From positions 1-63,892 of the forward strand of contig CAKZWV010000026.1 in NCBI GenBank assembly GCA_937922005.1: a stretch of 63,892 bases of DNA. The letters run 5' to 3'. The DNA is from an uncultured Clostridia bacterium (GTDB taxonomy: Bacteria; Bacillota; Clostridia; Saccharofermentanales; DTU023). The notes beneath the pieces were generated by a model. It was not told the origin of the DNA. It did no database searches and worked only from the letters and a program-made list of their open reading frames with translations. The first letter of the stretch is position 1. Each line of letters starts with the position of its first letter. Below, in pieces: positions 62,032-63,892 of this stretch. A program made the translations under genes and the position numbers.

Positions 62032-62114
62032 AGGCCACTGGCCTGGCAAAGCCGACACGCCTACATCATCTGTAGCGTTTTCAAAGAAAGACCTAAGCTT
62101 TAGAGGCCACTGGC
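62026..62114. repeat. 17-bp direct repeat at both convergent gene ends
   Basis: CTTTAGAGGCCACTGGC occurs at 62026-62042 (containing the ruvB stop) and at 62098-62114 (the 3' end of the ABC-F gene, on its antisense). The copies are 72 bases apart. Confidence 0.9.
62057..62081 (+). terminator. probable terminator of ruvB
   Basis: ACGC-CTACA pairs with TGTA-GCGT around a short loop with one bulge, followed by T4. Confidence 0.5.
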
Positions 62115-63641
62115 TTCCCGACGGGCGACGAGGCCATCGGGAGTGAGCTCGTAGACCTTATCAAAGACCGCATCAATGAAAACCCGGTCATGGGAGACGG
62201 CCAAAATGCCTCCCGGGTAGGCTTGGAGGGCCGCACGAATCTGCGGGCCAGACAGGGGAGAAAGGTTGCGGGTCGGCTCATCGAGGACCAGGACTTGGGC
62301 CCTGGAAAAGATCATTTTGGCAAAATAGAGTTTGGCCTGCTGGCCTCCCGATAGACCGCCCAAGGGACGAAGCATCTCCTCGGGCGTATAGTTGAGACTC
62401 CCCAGATAAGTACGAATTCTTGTATATTCGTCCTTCGTATGGTCCTTGGTTAAAAATTCCACCGGACTTTTTGTCAGGTCGAGTTCATCCACATAGCTCT
62501 GGGGCATGTAGGCCACTTGAAAGGGCCTGTCTTCTAGAGCCCGCAAAATCTCGTGGAGGAGGGTGGTCTTCCCCGACCCATTGGGCCCCACGATACATAT
62601 TTTTTCAGGCCCTCGGACGGAGAGGGTCACATTGCGGCTCAAGACCTTCCCCCCTACTTCCAGGGTTGGCAGGTCCAAATCTAGGACCGTCTGGTTGTTG
62701 GGAAGGCTGATATCCTCATCAAAAGTCAGGTCAATGGCCTCTTCCACGATCCGCTTTTGGGTCATGTCCTCCTGGGCCTTATCCAGGCGACGCCCCACCG
62801 ACTGGACCGAATGCATTTTCTTAGCTAACAAACGGCCTTCTACATCATTTTTCGTTGATCTCAAAGCATGTTCAACCTGGTTCTTCTGTCGTTGAAAGGC
62901 CGCCAGCCGAGACGCCATGGCCCGTTTTTCTTGACCGGCCAGCTGGTTTTGTTTTTGTATGCTAGCCTCCCGTTCCGCCACATAAGTTCGATAGGGAACG
63001 GCCTTCACCGTATACACTGGCTGGGTCTTATGAACAAGCTGCTCAAAATGGATAATCGTCGTAGCGCAAGCCTCGAGGAGTCGCTCGTCATGAGAAATAA
63101 AGAAAATGGGCCCTGGAAAATTTTGTATCAAATATTCCAACATCTCAACAGAAGCCAAATCTAAGTCGTTGGATGGTTCATCTAATAGGAGAATGCTTGG
63201 TTCCTGGAGGAGCAAGAGAAGAAGGGCAAAGCGAATTTTTTCCCCACCCGAAAGCTGGCGGGCTGGAAAATCTGCCTCGAGAAGGTCAGGATCCACCCCG
63301 AGCTGCTGGCAAAGCCGGTAGCAGAGATTATAGTCGAGACGGTCCCAAGGGATGGTCTCATGAAAGACTTCTGAGACCGAGTTCTCCTGCCAGTCCTCTC
63401 CTAAGATCTGGGGCAGGTAAGCAAGTTTTTCTCCCGTGGTTTGGATGGTCCCTTCAATGTCCGCATAGGGAGCCAGGAGCTCGGGCTGGTAGAGGGCTTT
63501 CAAAAAAGTTGATTTTCCATTCCCCTCCTCCCCAATGAGGGCGATTTTCTGCTGGCGGTCTCCGAGGGAGAATTGAAAATTTTCAATGAGGGTCCGCTGA
63601 TCCTTACGAAGGCGGATGGTGAGCTGATCAATCTGTAGCAT
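62100..63641 (-). CDS. ABC-F type ATP-binding protein
   Basis: A 513-residue soluble protein with two ABC domains and no membrane segments. Walker A motifs are GEEGNGKST and GPNGSGKTT, signatures LSGGE and LSGGQ, and Walker B regions LLLDEPSNDLD and VLDEPTRNLSP. A charged linker (about residues 215-285) separates the domains. ABC-F proteins act on ribosomes in translation control or antibiotic protection; which applies here cannot be read from sequence. GGAGG precedes the ATG. Confidence 0.88.
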   Translation of the reverse strand: MLQIDQLTIRLRKDQRTLIENFQFSLGDRQQKIALIGEEGNGKSTFLKALYQPELLAPYADIEGTIQTTGEKLAYLPQILGEDWQENSVSEVFHETIPWDRLDYNLCYRLCQQLGVDPDLLEADFPARQLSGGEKIRFALLLLLLQEPSILLLDEPSNDLDLASVEMLEYLIQNFPGPIFFISHDERLLEACATTIIHFEQLVHKTQPVYTVKAVPYRTYVAEREASIQKQNQLAGQEKRAMASRLAAFQRQKNQVEHALRSTKNDVEGRLLAKKMHSVQSVGRRLDKAQEDMTQKRIVEEAIDLTFDEDISLPNNQTVLDLDLPTLEVGGKVLSRNVTLSVRGPEKICIVGPNGSGKTTLLHEILRALEDRPFQVAYMPQSYVDELDLTKSPVEFLTKDHTKDEYTRIRTYLGSLNYTPEEMLRPLGGLSGGQQAKLYFAKMIFSRAQVLVLDEPTRNLSPLSGPQIRAALQAYPGGILAVSHDRVFIDAVFDKVYELTPDGLVARREASGL

Positions 63642-63765
63642 AAGGCCTCCTCTCTTGGGCTAATCCCAGGAAACATTCACGAAAGTCTCAAAGATTTTAA
63701 AAGCAGGGCTCGAATCACCCAGGGAACATATTTTTAATAAGCTAGGGTGGAAAATACGCAAGCTC

Positions 63766-63885
63766 AAAATCCTGGGTTTAAAATCCCAGGTTCAAAATTC
63801 TGGATTCTAAATTCTGTGTGCTAAATTCTGGGTTCAAAATCCTGAGCTCAAAATCCTGAGCTCAAATTCCTGAGCTCAATATCCT
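63766..63885. repeat. 9-unit 14-bp repeat at the window's right end
   Basis: AAAATCCTGAGCTC-type units recur with 13-14-base spacing from 63766 to the end, upstream of the ABC-F gene. The array probably continues beyond the window. Confidence 0.85.
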
Positions 63886-63892
63886 TAAGTCA

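Larger units (their letters stand above)
136..63138. other. dispersed 10-bp word GGARTATTTG (27 exact copies)
   Basis: Exact copies start at: 136, 531, 3760, 9262, 10505, 11941, 13404, 14295, 22800, 23291, 23909, 25052, 28857, 30903, 32192, 34831, 35972, 42120, 45382, 50725, 55162, 55534, 56249, 56579, 59566, 61839 and 63129. Fifteen read CAAATAYTCC and twelve GGARTATTTG on the plus strand. Nine-base matches lie at 661, 52805, 55274 and 58469, and looser ones near 12202, 16476, 25278, 47650, 48649 and 52514. The fuller consensus is GGGARTATTTG followed by T or C. Confidence 0.85.

Noticed and set aside
136..63138. The recurring word as a Chi- or KOPS-like polar motif or a simple repeat element
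   Set aside because: Copies occur almost equally on both strands within the same region, and only the 10-12 bp core is shared, so neither polarity nor a longer repeat unit fits.

Overview
The window looks like chromosomal DNA of an anaerobic Bacillota, most likely a clostridial amino-acid (Stickland) fermenter. The evidence is a complete glycine reductase gene set with its selenocysteine machinery, AGGAGG-type ribosome binding sites, a sortase-anchored surface protein, type-2 IleRS, RqcH, HemZ, MreCD/PBP2, and the MEP enzymes IspD and IspF. Base composition is close to balanced by eye. No species is claimed.

Layout. 0.1-3.6 kb (minus): ispD, radA, a HAD phosphatase and tRNA-Ala(CGC). 3.7-6.6 kb: an AT-richer LPXTG-type surface protein. 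6.8-23.7 kb (all minus): an unbroken selenium/glycine reductase block, in transcription order tRNA-Sec, grdX, grdE, grdB, trxB, trxA, grdA, grdC, grdD, selD, yedF, a DUF3343 gene, a cysteine desulfurase-like gene, selA, selB. Three genes (grdA, grdB, selD) are read through in-frame UGA as selenocysteine. 24-31.7 kb (plus): ileS, queT, an RsmC-like methyltransferase, ispF, hemZ. 31.7-51.6 kb (minus): three TadE-like/secreted envelope genes, pheST, an MBL hydrolase, mrdA-mreD-mreC-radC, asnS, a SEC-C protein, holA, comEC, engB. 51.8-55.1 kb (plus): two tandem long PRPP synthetases and a membrane protein. 55.3-63.6 kb: a small membrane protein, rqcH, queH, ruvC-ruvA-ruvB and an ABC-F ATPase.

How the genes work together. 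GrdB/GrdE (protein B), GrdA (selenoprotein A), GrdC/GrdD (protein C) and the dedicated thioredoxin pair would reduce glycine to acetyl phosphate and ammonia. SelD makes selenophosphate, YedF/DUF3343/the desulfurase probably handle selenium delivery, SelA charges tRNA-Sec, and SelB brings it to UGA. QueT and QueH suggest queuosine synthesis or salvage. radA, radC, ruvCAB, holA and comEC give the window a recombination/DNA-uptake flavour.

Most striking signal. A 10-bp word, GGARTATTTG (or CAAATAYTCC on the other strand), occurs 27 times by my manual count, against about 0.25 expected in random sequence. It lies on both strands, inside genes in several reading frames, and in intergenic DNA including two terminators, the comEC leader, and the start regions of grdX and ruvA. 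This behaves like the DNA uptake sequences of Neisseria and Pasteurellaceae, which I do not know to be described in Bacillota. It is absent as an exact copy from the 8.5 kb grd core. A second genome-wide habit is that many spacers are filled with short degenerate tandem repeats (units of 10, 13, 14, 18-19 or 27-29 bp), each array with its own sequence.
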